A stretch of 64,000 nucleotides of DNA from Hyphomicrobiales bacterium (GTDB taxonomy: Bacteria; Pseudomonadota; Alphaproteobacteria; Rhizobiales; Rhizobiaceae). Made by a program: the position numbers and the translations under genes. The stretch's first letter is position 1, and each line of letters opens with the position of its first letter. The notes below the pieces were generated by a model. That model was not told the DNA's origin and ran no database searches. It saw only the letters and a list, made by a program, of their open reading frames with translations. Positions 42,854-52,126 of this stretch are shown one piece after another. Location of the stretch: the NCBI GenBank assembly GCA_017305935.1, contig JAFKJU010000017.1:62001-126000 (forward strand). The letters are read 5' to 3'.

Positions 42854-43744
42854 ATGAGCCATACGATTCTCGTCACCGGAGCCGCCGGCCATCTCGGCCG
42901 CGCCGTCGTCGGTCACCTGCTCGACACGCAGAAGGTCGATGCCGCCCGCATCGTCGCCGCCAGCCGCGATCCGGCCAAGCTTGCCGACCTCGCCGCCCGT
43001 GGCGTTGCCGTCCGCAAGGGGGATTTCGACGATGCCGCCTCGCTGGAATCAGCCTTTGCCGGCATCGACCGGCTGCTGATCGTCTCCACCGATGCGCTCG
43101 CCGTTCCCGGCCAGCGCCTGACGCAGCACAAGACGGCGATCGCCGCAGCTGTAAAGGCCGGGGTCAAGCACCTGTTCTATACCTCCATGCCCAAGCCCGA
43201 CGATTCGCTGGTCAGCTTCGCGCCGGATCACCTCGGCACCGAAGAGGCGGTAAAGGCGAGCGGCCTTGCCTATACCATTTTGCGCGACGCCTGGTATCAC
43301 GACAACCTGCTGCATTCGCTGCCGCACAATCTTTCGACGGGCACCTGGTACAGCGCGAGCGGCGACGGCCGCATCGCCACCATCGCCCGCGACGATTGCG
43401 CCAGGGCGATTGCCGCTGCCCTCGCTTCGCCGACGACACCCGGCGACGCCACCTACACGCTGACCGGCCCGGCCGCGATCACGACGGACGAGATCGCCGC
43501 CATCGCGGCCGAAGTCGCCGGCAAGCCGCTGAAGGTCGTGCGTGTCAGCGACGAGCAACTCGCCGCCGGCCTGAAGGGCGCGGGCATTCCGGATTTCTTC
43601 GCGACCGTGCTGGTCAGCGCCGACGCCAATACCCGCACCGGCCGCTTCGACATCGTCACGGACGATTTCGAAAAGCTGACGGGCGCCAAGCCGCAATCGC
43701 TCAAGGACTTTTTGAGCGTCCACAAGGCGGCGTTGACCGCCTGA
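42854..43744 (+). CDS. NAD(P)H:quinone oxidoreductase, QOR2/YtfG-like
   Basis: Cytoplasmic 296-aa atypical SDR (NmrA-like). Nucleotide site TILVTGAAGHLGRAVVGHLL; further family sequence in GVKHLFYTSMPKPDDS and YTILRDAWYHDNLLHSLPHN. It uses NADPH to reduce quinones, protecting from redox cycling. The HxlR gene facing it is its likely repressor. A start with CAGGA-like sequence lies at 42841-42845. Confidence 0.87.
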   Translation: MSHTILVTGAAGHLGRAVVGHLLDTQKVDAARIVAASRDPAKLADLAARGVAVRKGDFDDAASLESAFAGIDRLLIVSTDALAVPGQRLTQHKTAIAAAVKAGVKHLFYTSMPKPDDSLVSFAPDHLGTEEAVKASGLAYTILRDAWYHDNLLHSLPHNLSTGTWYSASGDGRIATIARDDCARAIAAALASPTTPGDATYTLTGPAAITTDEIAAIAAEVAGKPLKVVRVSDEQLAAGLKGAGIPDFFATVLVSADANTRTGRFDIVTDDFEKLTGAKPQSLKDFLSVHKAALTA

Positions 43745-43750
43745 AAACGA

Positions 43751-44503
43751 TCAGACGGCCTCGCCGCAGGCGCGACGGAAGCGACGCACGGCTTCCGCCA
43801 TGCCGAATTCCAGCGCCTCGGCCGTCAGGCCGTGGCCGATGGAGACTTCCGCAATAAAAGGAATGTGCCGCAGCAGCAGCGGCAGGTTCCCCACGGTGAG
43901 ATCGTGACCGGCATTGACGCCCAGCCCGATGGCATGGGCGGCCTCTGCCGTGCCCTTCAACCCCTCGATCTCGCGCAACGCCCGGGCCGGATCGTCATAG
44001 CAGCCGCCATAGGGGCCGGTGTAGAGTTCGATGCGGTCCGCACCGGTCTCGCGGGCGATGGCGACGGCCTCGCCATCGCCGTCACCATCGGCGAACAGGG
44101 AGACGCGGCACCCCTTCGCCTTCAGCCGGCCGACGACGTCGGTCAGAAAGGACTGGTGGCGGCGGAAATCCCAGCCATGATCGGAGGTCGCCTGCGAGGG
44201 GTCGTCCGGCACCAATGTCACCTGCTCGGGGGCGGCGGCTTCGCAAAGCGCAATGAACTCGCCGGTCGGGTAGCCCTCGATGTTGAATTCGGCGGCCGGA
44301 AACTCATCGTCGATCAGCGCCCGCAGCACTGGCAGGTCGGAAAAGCGGATGTGGCGCTGGTCGGGGCGCGGATGCACCGTCAGGCCATAGGCGCCCGCCT
44401 GCAGCGCGATGCGGCCGAGCCCCTCGACGCTCGGCCAGGGCAGATCGCGCCGGTTGCGCAGCATGGCGATGGCATTGAGGTTCACGGAAAGCTTGGTGGG
44501 CAT
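43751..44503 (-). CDS. pdxJ: Pyridoxine 5'-phosphate synthase
   Basis: Cytoplasmic enzyme joining 1-deoxyxylulose 5-phosphate and amino-acetone phosphate to give pyridoxine 5'-phosphate; 250 aa, TIM barrel. Signatures are [71 protein letters not shown] and [23 protein letters not shown] 44503 is chosen because family members begin MPTKLSVN; upstream in-frame codons exist. PLP made this way serves the aminotransferase and MocR proteins nearby only in a general sense. Confidence 0.94.
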   Translation of the reverse strand: MPTKLSVNLNAIAMLRNRRDLPWPSVEGLGRIALQAGAYGLTVHPRPDQRHIRFSDLPVLRALIDDEFPAAEFNIEGYPTGEFIALCEAAAPEQVTLVPDDPSQATSDHGWDFRRHQSFLTDVVGRLKAKGCRVSLFADGDGDGEAVAIARETGADRIELYTGPYGGCYDDPARALREIEGLKGTAEAAHAIGLGVNAGHDLTVGNLPLLLRHIPFIAEVSIGHGLTAEALEFGMAEAVRRFRRACGEAV

Positions 44504-44719
44504 CGCGGATCGTCCCGAATTGAAGAGCGCAAGTGCCTGTTTCATAGGACATTCATAATGCAAATGCCAACGCCTTTGATGCATGGATGCATCTGCCAGC
44601 GTGATGGGACGGCAATCCACATACACAGCCCGCATATAAGGAGTTTATTGCCTAAATAACCAGATCCGGTGTAGTCGGTCTTTAATCCGCCTTGCTGTCG
44701 GCCCATATTGACCTTCAGC

Positions 44720-45904
44720 ATGGCCCGATTGAAGGACAAGATGAGCGAAACGCACAGCATTGACGAAGCGCTGGTTCTGACCAGCCTCCAGAAAATTCTG
44801 GACAGCGAGACCTTTTCCCGTTCCGAGCGGCTGAGGGCATTCCTTGATTACGTCGTGCGAAAGGAGCGTGAAGGGCTGGCGCATCAGCTCAAGGGCTATT
44901 CCATCGGCGTCGACGTCTTTGCCCGCAACGAAAGCTTCGATCCCGGCGGCGATCCGCTGGTGCGCGTCCAGGCCGGCAAGCTGCGCAAGCTGCTGCGCCA
45001 GTACTACGAGACCGAGGGCAGCGACGATGCCATTCGCATCGAGATCCCCGTCGGCGGCTATGTGCCGGTCTACGCGCCGCAATCCCAGCCAACCGCGACA
45101 ACCGCCGCGCCGGACATGCCGGCGGACGCCGGCATTCCCTCCGCCGCCATTGCGGCCAGCGCTCCGCCTTCCTTCTGGAGCCGGTTTCGCCTCGCCTCCA
45201 CCGGGCTGCTCGCCTTGACGGTTCTGAACATCACGGCGCTCGGCCTGCATGCCACCAGCCGCTACCTCATTCCCGCCGGCACGGCCGACAGTGCCGGCCC
45301 GGCCGGCTTCACCCGCACCGCTTCCGCCCTGCCGCGCATCGCCATCCGTAATGATTTCGGCAGCTCGGCGCTGGCCGCCTCGCTGGCCGATTCCATGCGC
45401 ATTGCGCTCGGCCAGCTTGCCTTCGTCGAACTGGTCGAGGACTTCGACCGCGCCAACCGCATTGCCCGCCAGCCGGACACGCTGGACTTCACCCTGTCGA
45501 TCGCCCGCAGCGAACAGCCGGGCCAGTTGAACGTGCAGCTTCGCCACAATGCCTCCGGCGATATTTTCCACGAGGAAAGCATTCCGGAGGCCGACCTGCA
45601 TCTGGTCAGCGAGCGCACCTTCGCGGCCAGCGCCTTTGCCGGCCGCCGCCTGTCGATGAACGGGCAGCTTTATGCCTTCGCCGACCAGAACGCGCTTTCC
45701 AGCAACCTGATGCGCTGCCTGACGGCGACCAACGAATATCGCCTGCACAAGTCGCGCCAGACCTTCGAGACCGCGTGGAGCTGCCAATCGCAACTGATCC
45801 CCGCCAAGGAACCCGACCGTCTGGTCAGCGAGCCGCACCACCTGATCTCCATGGCCCGCGAGGCTGAAGCCGATCTGGAACGCCGGAACCGTGCCGGCGC
45901 GTGA
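44720..45904 (+). CDS. Membrane protein with cytoplasmic winged-helix-like N-terminal domain
   Basis: About 394 aa. The first 110 residues are a domain seen in many alphaproteobacterial proteins before a membrane helix or TPRs: LQKILDSETFSRSERLRAFL, GYSIGVDVFARNESFDPGGD, PLVRVQAGKLRKLLRQYYE. It resembles the DNA-binding heads of CadC-like one-component regulators. One membrane helix follows (ASTGLLALTVLNITALGLHA), then a 200-aa extracytoplasmic part resembling the beta-strand repeats of adenylate-cyclase-associated proteins. A membrane-bound transcription or signalling role is plausible but not shown. The start is uncertain; 44741 has AAGGA upstream. Confidence 0.65.
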   Translation: MARLKDKMSETHSIDEALVLTSLQKILDSETFSRSERLRAFLDYVVRKEREGLAHQLKGYSIGVDVFARNESFDPGGDPLVRVQAGKLRKLLRQYYETEGSDDAIRIEIPVGGYVPVYAPQSQPTATTAAPDMPADAGIPSAAIAASAPPSFWSRFRLASTGLLALTVLNITALGLHATSRYLIPAGTADSAGPAGFTRTASALPRIAIRNDFGSSALAASLADSMRIALGQLAFVELVEDFDRANRIARQPDTLDFTLSIARSEQPGQLNVQLRHNASGDIFHEESIPEADLHLVSERTFAASAFAGRRLSMNGQLYAFADQNALSSNLMRCLTATNEYRLHKSRQTFETAWSCQSQLIPAKEPDRLVSEPHHLISMAREAEADLERRNRAGA

Positions 45905-46212
45905 AATCGCGCAACGGTAGCGAAAATCTCGATATCGCAGCCAAATTCAATCCATAGACGCGCTCTCATGATGGAACTGGGCGCGATAAACCACCTGTGA
46001 CTTTTTGGACTTACAATTCCCCCGATTAACGTTAACGTAAACTTAACATCGCAAGCGGCAATCCATGACAGGTTGATGCGGCGAGGTGGCGCATTGGCGC
46101 CGCTGCATTCGCCGTTACCCGGATGATGTCGAATTTGCCATCGCCCAGACGCATTTCCGCGAAAAGCGGATACCGGTTCGGAAATGCTGGGAAACAAGAG
46201 TCAAGGGATACC
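45905..46212. other. Intergenic region with half RIME repeat and a TTAACGTTAA palindrome
   Basis: No gene is seen in these 308 bases. It contains TTAACGTTAA at 46026-46035 followed by CGTAAACTTAAC, a pattern like MerR-type promoters, and a half RIME-like repeat (46151-46187) just upstream of the MerR-like gene. Confidence 0.5.
46151..46187. repeat. Half RIME-like repeat
   Basis: Arms GCATTTCCG and CGGAAATGC with GGATACCGG in the centre, the first palindrome of the 8046 copy only. Confidence 0.7.
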
Positions 46213-46920
46213 ATGTCCGAGGGTTCGAAGCTGGTCACATCTGCAGCGGCAGCGCCGGTTGCAGCCGGTCTGACGTTGCGTTTTCTTCCCGTCGTCGATC
46301 TGCCGGCGAATTTGCCGGCCGATCCGTCAGAACATCCCATTGCCATTGCCGATATGGCCAATGCCTTCGGCGTCACCCATCGAACCCTGCATTTCTACGA
46401 GGAAAAGGGCCTGATTTCCGCCGGCCGCATCGGCCCGATGCGTATCTACGGCCATGACAGCATCGTGCAGATGGCGGTCATCAACACCTGCCGCGAAGTC
46501 GGCATGCCGATCGCCGTCATCCAGGAACTGATGGAGGAACTGGACGGCGCCGCCTCGCAGGGCGAGGCCGATGCGATCTTCCACAATGCGCTGGCGATCC
46601 GCAAGCGGGAACTGGTCTCCAGCCTTTCGACCATTCACCGGCAGATGCAGAAGGTGATCGGCCTGCTGGACGGCGACGCCATCCGCGTCGATCTCGGCCC
46701 CGGCATCAACGACAACCGCCAGCCCGCCTTCAGCGATGCCGAGCGCCACTGCCTCGAACTGATGGCCGAGGCCCAAGGTCCGGGCCGTATCGCCCAGGCG
46801 ATGGGCATGGAGGTGGAAGCCGTGCAGGCCATGGAAAATGCCATCATCGCCAAATTCAGCGCCAACAACCGCTTTCAGGCCGTTGCCAAGGCCGCCCTGC
46901 TCGGCTTGGTCAAAAGCTGA
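46213..46920 (+). CDS. MerR-type regulator with an apparent LuxR-type second DNA-binding domain
   Basis: 235-aa regulator. The N-terminal MerR HTH is IAIADMANAFGVTHRTLHFY and EEKGLISAGRIGPMRIYG, followed by a dimerisation helix. The C-terminus (residues about 175-235) reads FSDAERHCLELMAEAQGPGR, IAQAMGMEVEAVQAMENAII and KFSANNRFQAVAKAALLGLV, which fits the LuxR/GerE helix-turn-helix (compare NRxQAVxxAxxLGL). No ligand-binding Cys loop is seen. ATG 46213 has AAGGG upstream. A protein with two different DNA-binding heads is unusual; the fusion claim rests on pattern only. Confidence 0.78.
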   Translation: MSEGSKLVTSAAAAPVAAGLTLRFLPVVDLPANLPADPSEHPIAIADMANAFGVTHRTLHFYEEKGLISAGRIGPMRIYGHDSIVQMAVINTCREVGMPIAVIQELMEELDGAASQGEADAIFHNALAIRKRELVSSLSTIHRQMQKVIGLLDGDAIRVDLGPGINDNRQPAFSDAERHCLELMAEAQGPGRIAQAMGMEVEAVQAMENAIIAKFSANNRFQAVAKAALLGLVKS

Positions 46921-46924
46921 AGCT

Positions 46925-48052
46925 TTAGCGAACGATGGTCAGCGCGTCGGCAGCGCGGGTGATGCCCGTGTAAAGCCAGCGCTCGCGGCTGTCACGAAAC
47001 GCCCAGCTTTCATCGAACAGCACGACGTTATTCCACTGCGAGCCCTGCGCCTTGTGAACGGTCAGCGCATAACCGTAGTCGAAATCGTCGTAGCGCTTCT
47101 TGGTCGACCACGGGATTTCCGTATCCGGCTCCTCGAAGGCGGCCTTCAACAGCTTGATCTTGGCGGCACCCCGGTCCATGTCGTCGTCCTCGGGGCGGAT
47201 CATCAGGTTGATGCCGGGCTTGACCGTTTCCTTGGACGAACTCATCACCTGCCAGAGTGAGCCATTCAGCAGGCCCTTGGCGGGGTCGTTGCGCAGGCAG
47301 ACCAGCTTGTCGCCGGATTGCGGATATTGCGCCGAAAACCCCTTCAACTCACGCAGGCGCTGGTTGTAGCGCCGGCGGGTACGGTTGGTGCCGACCAGCA
47401 CCTGATCGGCATCGAGCACCAGCGACTGCGTCACCTCGTTCTTGGAGATCACCCGCGCCTTGCCATACTCGCCATAGGGGATTTCCTTGCCTTCGCGCAC
47501 ATCCATGGCAATCTGGATGATCGGATTGTCCTGCGCCTGGCGGTGAATGTCGGTCAGCAAGTAATCCGGTTCCTGATCGGTGAAGAAACCGCCGCCACTG
47601 ACCGGCGGCAATTGGCCGGGATCACCGAGCACCAGGATCGGCGTGCCGAAACTCATCAGATCCTTGCCAAGCTGCTCGTCAACCATCGAGCATTCGTCGA
47701 TGACGATCAGCGCCGCTTTGGCGACCGGGCTCTGGCGATTGATGGAGAACATCGGCGCGATCGAGGTCTTGCCGGTTTCTTCATCCGCCACCTCTTCCTC
47801 GCCGCGCGGGCGATAGATCAGCGAATGGATGGTTTTCGCGTTGCTGGCGCCACGCGTGCGCAGCACCTGCGCCGCCTTGCCGGTAAAGGCGGCGAACAGC
47901 ACCTCGCCATCGACATGCTCGGCAAAATAGCGCGCCAGCGTCGTCTTGCCAGTGCCGGCATAACCGAACAGACGAAAAACAGGCTGCCGGCCTTCCTTCA
48001 GCCAGCGCGAAACGGCTTTCAGGGCCTCATCTTGTTGCGGAGCGAACTGCAT
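46925..48052 (-). CDS. RecD-like superfamily 1 DNA helicase
   Basis: 375-aa ATP-dependent helicase. Walker A GYAGTGKTT; motif II IVIDECSMVDEQ; motif III LVLGDPGQLPPV; motif VI YALTVHKAQGSQWNNVVLFD and WLYTGITRAADALTIV. It resembles the helicase core of RecD2 and TraA, without the N-terminal wedge domain. It probably serves DNA repair. No recombination partners are near. It is convergent with the MerR gene, four bases apart, and 59 bases from the nitrile hydratase activator stop. Confidence 0.87.
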   Translation of the reverse strand: MQFAPQQDEALKAVSRWLKEGRQPVFRLFGYAGTGKTTLARYFAEHVDGEVLFAAFTGKAAQVLRTRGASNAKTIHSLIYRPRGEEEVADEETGKTSIAPMFSINRQSPVAKAALIVIDECSMVDEQLGKDLMSFGTPILVLGDPGQLPPVSGGGFFTDQEPDYLLTDIHRQAQDNPIIQIAMDVREGKEIPYGEYGKARVISKNEVTQSLVLDADQVLVGTNRTRRRYNQRLRELKGFSAQYPQSGDKLVCLRNDPAKGLLNGSLWQVMSSSKETVKPGINLMIRPEDDDMDRGAAKIKLLKAAFEEPDTEIPWSTKKRYDDFDYGYALTVHKAQGSQWNNVVLFDESWAFRDSRERWLYTGITRAADALTIVR

Positions 48053-48111
48053 GGCCCGACTTGGCAGGATTCGCCGCCTTTAAGCAAGCCCAAAAGAACG
48101 AAGTGGCAACA

Positions 48112-48567
48112 TTATACTGCTGTAGACTGCGGGTCGTTGGCAAGCTCTATCGGCCGGCCATGCGGCGTCGCCTCGGCCGCACGCTGCCAGCTTGCCGAAA
48201 GCGTTGCGATCGCCGCCTCGTCGGCAACGCCGCAGCGGACCAGGAGATCGGACAGCGCCGCCACCCAGCACTCGTAATAATCGCTTCCGTCCACGGCCCG
48301 GCCGGGACGATGCACCTCGCGCGACAGGGTTTCTGCCCAGTCGGCCCAGGTAAAAATACCGCGCTCATGCAGATGCACGGTCAGCGCGAAAGCTTCCGCC
48401 GCCCAGGGCTCGGGAAAGACCGGATCGCCATCGCGCGAAAGGGGCAGGCCTGGCGAGGCCGCCAAAGCATTTCCATGAAAAGTGGATACCGGTTTTCCCC
48501 CCGGAAATGCCTTCGAACACTCTGGCGAGACGGTTTCACACGGGCTCAAGATAGCTCTCCCAGGCAT
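48112..48567 (-). CDS. Nitrile hydratase accessory (activator) protein
   Basis: The conserved part is about 118 aa: PVFPEPWAAEAFALTVHLHE, then RGIFTWADWAETLSREVHRP and DYYECWVAALSDLLV. Such activators load cobalt or help modify the active-site cysteines. The 5' end lies over a RIME-like repeat, which is in frame and would encode KAFPGGKPVSTFHGNA if ATG 48567 is the start. No good ribosome site exists before TTG 48465. The natural start may have been displaced by the repeat, so I trust only 48112 to about 48465. It is the last gene of the operon. Confidence 0.7.
   Translation of the reverse strand: MPGRAILSPCETVSPECSKAFPGGKPVSTFHGNALAASPGLPLSRDGDPVFPEPWAAEAFALTVHLHERGIFTWADWAETLSREVHRPGRAVDGSDYYECWVAALSDLLVRCGVADEAAIATLSASWQRAAEATPHGRPIELANDPQSTAV
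48467..48510. repeat. Half RIME-like repeat at the 5' end of the nitrile hydratase activator gene
   Basis: Arms GCATTTCC and GGAAATGC with TGGATACCGG in the centre. It lies in the 5' part of the activator frame, 26 bases after the beta-subunit stop. Confidence 0.75.
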
Positions 48568-49195
48568 CGATGGAGATGGTCAGGCCGGGTGCGGCGCTCT
48601 CGCCCCAGATCTCGGCCGCGTCAAAAACGACGGTATAGACCCATTGCGGGTTCTCGCCCTTGCCATGGGCATTGTCGTCGGGAAAGACGAAGCTGCCCTG
48701 GACCGTCTCGACCGTGCCGATCTTGCCGCGCGCATAGCGTGGCAGGCGGGTATGGCCGGCGGGGTGGAAATTGCGGGTGCGCACCCGCGCGCCGGGTGCA
48801 AAGCGCGGATCGGCATCCACCGGCCGGTCGCAAGGACCGCCCCTGGCCAGAACGCCGGCTACGTTTTCGGCAGTCAACACCCGCTTCGGCCGGGTGCCGG
48901 GCGTTGGTGCAGCGCCGTCGAACAGCTCGGCATGGGTCGCGAAGCCGTGCCGCTCCAGCAGCGCATCGAGGGCGCGGATCCAGATCTCGTAATAACTGGC
49001 CGAAAGATAATCGGCCGGCGGAATGCTTTCGCGCGCATGGCGGCTTTCGTCAAGGTTCCAGTGACCCATGGCGCCGCAGGAGAGCGTCAGACCCAGCGCC
49101 CGCTTTTCCCAATCGCCGTGGAAGTAAGGTTCGTTCGGTTCCGGAGCGACGGGGCCGAAACCCATCTGTCCGCCAAGATCGTGCGGCCCGTTCAT
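48536..49195 (-). CDS. nthB: Nitrile hydratase beta subunit
   Basis: 219-aa subunit. It begins [20 protein letters not shown], the hallmark of the family, and ends with the SH3-like barrel: [38 protein letters not shown]. It pairs with the alpha subunit to form the enzyme that hydrates nitriles to amides. ATG 49195 overlaps the alpha stop by 4 bases (ATGA). Length is normal for a cobalt-type enzyme. Confidence 0.93.
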   Translation of the reverse strand: MNGPHDLGGQMGFGPVAPEPNEPYFHGDWEKRALGLTLSCGAMGHWNLDESRHARESIPPADYLSASYYEIWIRALDALLERHGFATHAELFDGAAPTPGTRPKRVLTAENVAGVLARGGPCDRPVDADPRFAPGARVRTRNFHPAGHTRLPRYARGKIGTVETVQGSFVFPDDNAHGKGENPQWVYTVVFDAAEIWGESAAPGLTISIDAWESYLEPV

Positions 49196-49848
49196 CGCGC
49201 CGCCTCCGGCTGGAGAGCCAGCGCCTCCGGCGAAAGAGCAAGGCCGGTGCCGATCATCGAATCGCGGGTGACGAGCGCGGCAAGCGCCGCCTCGTTCAGC
49301 CTCTCCGTTCCGGCCGGACGCTCCGGCACCACGAGATAACGCAGTTCGGCAGTCGAGTCCCAGACGCGGATGCGGGTGTCTTCCGGCAGCGTGACCCCGA
49401 ATTCGGCGAGCACGCCGCGCGGATCCATGACGGCGCGCGAGCGATAGGCCGGCGCCTTGTACCACACCGGCGGCAGGCCGAGCACCGACCATGGATAGCA
49501 AGAGCACAGCGTGCAGACCACAAGATTATGCTCATCCGGCGCATTGAACACCGCGCGCATATGCTCGCCCTGCCGACCGGAAAAACCGAGGCTGGCGATG
49601 GCCGCCGTCGCATCGCGCGTCAGCCAGTCGCGGAATTCCGCATCGACCCAGGCTTTCGCCACCACCTGCGCGCCGTTGCGCGGGCCGACCTTGGTCTCGT
49701 AGGTCTCGACGATGGCGTCGATGGCAGCGGGATCGATCAGGCCCTTGGCGGTCAGCAGCGTTTCCAGCGCCTTCACCCGCGCCTGCATGTCGGAATAATG
49801 GTTGTCGTGGTGATGGTCGTGATCGTCATGATGATGGTGATCGCTCAT
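49192..49848 (-). CDS. nthA: Nitrile hydratase alpha subunit, cobalt type
   Basis: 218-aa catalytic subunit converting nitriles to amides in the cytoplasm. The metal site is [10 protein letters not shown]: Cys112, Cys115 and Cys117, of which two are oxidised in the mature enzyme. Thr at the second position and Tyr after the last Cys point to cobalt, not iron. The N-terminus is a His/Asp-rich stretch ([14 protein letters not shown], residues 4-17) that could collect cobalt or another metal. Operon order is alpha, beta, activator. It starts just downstream of the LysE gene, on the same strand. Confidence 0.93.
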   Translation of the reverse strand: MSDHHHHDDHDHHHDNHYSDMQARVKALETLLTAKGLIDPAAIDAIVETYETKVGPRNGAQVVAKAWVDAEFRDWLTRDATAAIASLGFSGRQGEHMRAVFNAPDEHNLVVCTLCSCYPWSVLGLPPVWYKAPAYRSRAVMDPRGVLAEFGVTLPEDTRIRVWDSTAELRYLVVPERPAGTERLNEAALAALVTRDSMIGTGLALSPEALALQPEAAR

Positions 49849-49878
49849 CGCCCTCTCCTTGAATCGTGTCCGCGCCAG

Positions 49879-50472
49879 TTAACGCAACATCGGCCACAGG
49901 CTCAAGACCAGCAGCACCGCCATGGTGATGTTGAACCATTTCAGCCGCACCGGATCGGACAGCCAGTCGCGCAAGGCCGAGCCGAAACCGGCCCAGGTCG
50001 AAACGCTCGGCACGTTGACCAGCACGAAGATGACACCGACCACCAGCACGGTGGAAAAATACTGCCGCGTGTCGGTATAGGTGGCAATCGCGGTGACGGC
50101 CATCACCCATGCCTTGGGATTGACCCACTGGAAGGCTGCGGCGCCGAGAAAGGTCATCGGCTTCGCCCCCGCCTGCCCCTCGGCCAGCGCGCGCGAGGTG
50201 GCGATTTTCCAGGCGATCCAGACGAGATAGGCACCGCCGGCGAATTTCAGCACTGTATAGAGCAGCGGCACGGTCTTCAGCAGCGCACCCAGCCCGAAGC
50301 CGACGCCGATCAGCAGCGCGAAGAAACCGGCCCCGATGCCCAGCATATGCGGGATCGTACGGCGAAAGCCGAAATTCACTCCCGAGGCGAACAGCATCAT
50401 ATTGTTCGGCCCTGGCGTGATCGATGTCGTCAGCGCAAATATCAGAAGCGCCAGCAAGGTATCCAGCGGCAT
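49879..50472 (-). CDS. LysE/RhtB-family amino acid exporter
   Basis: 197-aa inner-membrane protein with about six helices. Family signatures are [20 protein letters not shown] and [17 protein letters not shown], and [19 protein letters not shown]-like [19 protein letters not shown]. Members export amino acids or related solutes. It stands 30 bases upstream of the nitrile hydratase alpha gene, so they may share a transcript; it could export amino-acid products of nitrile metabolism, which is speculative. Confidence 0.86.
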   Translation of the reverse strand: MPLDTLLALLIFALTTSITPGPNNMMLFASGVNFGFRRTIPHMLGIGAGFFALLIGVGFGLGALLKTVPLLYTVLKFAGGAYLVWIAWKIATSRALAEGQAGAKPMTFLGAAAFQWVNPKAWVMAVTAIATYTDTRQYFSTVLVVGVIFVLVNVPSVSTWAGFGSALRDWLSDPVRLKWFNITMAVLLVLSLWPMLR

Positions 50473-50590
50473 CCCATCCTCCCCGAAATCGCGCCAAATT
50501 AGGGGAGCAGGCTTTTTCCGGCCAGAGACAAATTGTCAGGGTGACAACGGACGCCTATCTTCCCCCGACACACGATCCGGGAGACGCCCC

Positions 50591-51436
50591 ATGCACGAAC
50601 CGATCCCCACCCTCACTCTTCCTTCCGGCGCAAACGTGCCACGGCTCGGACAGGGCACCTGGGGCATGGGCGAGAACGCCGTCGCGGAAGCCGGCGAGAT
50701 CGACGCCTTGCGCCACGGCATCTCACTCGGCATGACGCTGGTCGATACGGCGGAAATGTATGCCGAGGGCGGCGCCGAGATCGTCACCGGAAAGGCCATC
50801 GCCGGAATGCGTGAAAACACCTTCCTCGTCTCCAAGGTCTATCCCTGGAATGCCAGCCGCAAGGGCACGATCGAGGCCTGCGAGCGCAGCCTGAAGCGGC
50901 TCGGCGCCGATCGCATCGATCTTTATCTGCTGCATTGGCGCGGCGAACATCCGCTTTCCGATACGGTCGCCGCCTTCGAAACCTTGAAGCGCGACGGCAG
51001 GATCGGCGCCTGGGGCGTCTCGAATTTCGACACAGACGATATGCGGGAACTGCTGTCGGTGCCGGACGGGGAAAATTGCGCCGCCAACCAGGTGCTCTAC
51101 AATCTCGGCCGGCGCGGCATCGAATTCGACCTGCTGCCTTTCTGCCGTGAACACACTATCCCGATCATGGCCTATTCGCCGATCGAGCAGGGCCGGCTGC
51201 TCACCCATCCGCGATTGATCGACATCGCCAAGGCCTATCAGGCGACGCCGGCGCAGGTGGCGCTGTCCTTCGTTCTGCGCCAGCCGGGCATCATCGCCAT
51301 TCCGAAAAGCAGCAACCCGCATCGCATTGCCGAAAACCGCGACGCCACCGACCTGCACATCACCGAAGACGACTGGAAAGATCTCGACGCCGCCTTCCCG
51401 CCCCCGAAACGAAAAACGGCGCTGGCCATGCTCTGA
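50591..51436 (+). CDS. Aldo/keto reductase
   Basis: Cytoplasmic 281-aa NADPH-dependent oxidoreductase, AKR TIM barrel. Catalytic tetrad parts are visible: Asp and Tyr in [14 protein letters not shown], Lys in [11 protein letters not shown] and His in YLLHWRG. NADP site [18 protein letters not shown] 50591 has GGGAGACG upstream. The substrate is not known. It ends 36 bases before the ilvH stop, which runs the other way. Confidence 0.88.
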   Translation: MHEPIPTLTLPSGANVPRLGQGTWGMGENAVAEAGEIDALRHGISLGMTLVDTAEMYAEGGAEIVTGKAIAGMRENTFLVSKVYPWNASRKGTIEACERSLKRLGADRIDLYLLHWRGEHPLSDTVAAFETLKRDGRIGAWGVSNFDTDDMRELLSVPDGENCAANQVLYNLGRRGIEFDLLPFCREHTIPIMAYSPIEQGRLLTHPRLIDIAKAYQATPAQVALSFVLRQPGIIAIPKSSNPHRIAENRDATDLHITEDDWKDLDAAFPPPKRKTALAML

Positions 51437-51472
51437 CCCGCGCCGTTCTCAAGCATTGTGATGGCAGGGAAA

Positions 51473-52045
51473 TTACATCCCCTGCGACCCACGGTTCATG
51501 GCGGCGATGCCGGTGCGGCAGACTTCGGCCAGGCCGAGCGGCTTCACGATGGCGAGGAACTGGTCGATCTTGGAGGACTTGCCGGTCAGCTCGAAGATGA
51601 AATGGCCGACCGTGGCGTCGATCACCTTGGCATGGAAGGCATCGGCGAGCCGCAGGACTTCGGCGCGATGCTCGCCCTCTCCGACGACCTTGACCAGCGC
51701 CACTTCGCGCTCGATCGGCCGTTCCTGGCCGAGTTCACGGGCGCGCACCGTCAGATCGACGACGCGGTGAACCGGAACGATGCGTTCGAGCTGCGCCTTG
51801 ATCTGCTCCAGCACCACCGGCGTGCCGCTGGTGACGATGGTGATGCGCGACAGGTGCGCCTCATGCTCGGTCTCGGAAACCGTAAGGCTTTCGATGTTGT
51901 AGCCGCGCCCGGAAAACAGGCCGATGACGCGGGCGAGCACGCCCGGCTCGTTGTCGACCAGAACCGACAGCGTATGGCGCTCGGCCTTGGCGGTTTCTGT
52001 CGCAATGAAATAGGCGGAGCCCGTGGGTTGAAGGTGTGCGTTCAT
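51473..52045 (-). CDS. ilvH: Acetolactate synthase small (regulatory) subunit
   Basis: 190-aa regulatory subunit of acetohydroxyacid synthase. An ACT domain (TLSVLVDNEPGVLARVIGLF, SGRGYNIESLTVSETE) and the C-terminal ALS_ss domain (EVALVKVVGEGEHRAEVLRL) give valine feedback control and raise activity. ATG 52045 has GAGCGGA upstream. It lies 81 bases downstream of ilvI in the same operon, under the leader-peptide attenuator at 53960-54072. Confidence 0.95.
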   Translation of the reverse strand: MNAHLQPTGSAYFIATETAKAERHTLSVLVDNEPGVLARVIGLFSGRGYNIESLTVSETEHEAHLSRITIVTSGTPVVLEQIKAQLERIVPVHRVVDLTVRARELGQERPIEREVALVKVVGEGEHRAEVLRLADAFHAKVIDATVGHFIFELTGKSSKIDQFLAIVKPLGLAEVCRTGIAAMNRGSQGM

Positions 52046-52126
52046 GATTGATGTTCCGCTCGTTATCCTGTGAAGCAAAGACGAACGCGGCGCCCGGAGA
52101 GTTCAGCGGCGCCGCGTGTCTGACGA

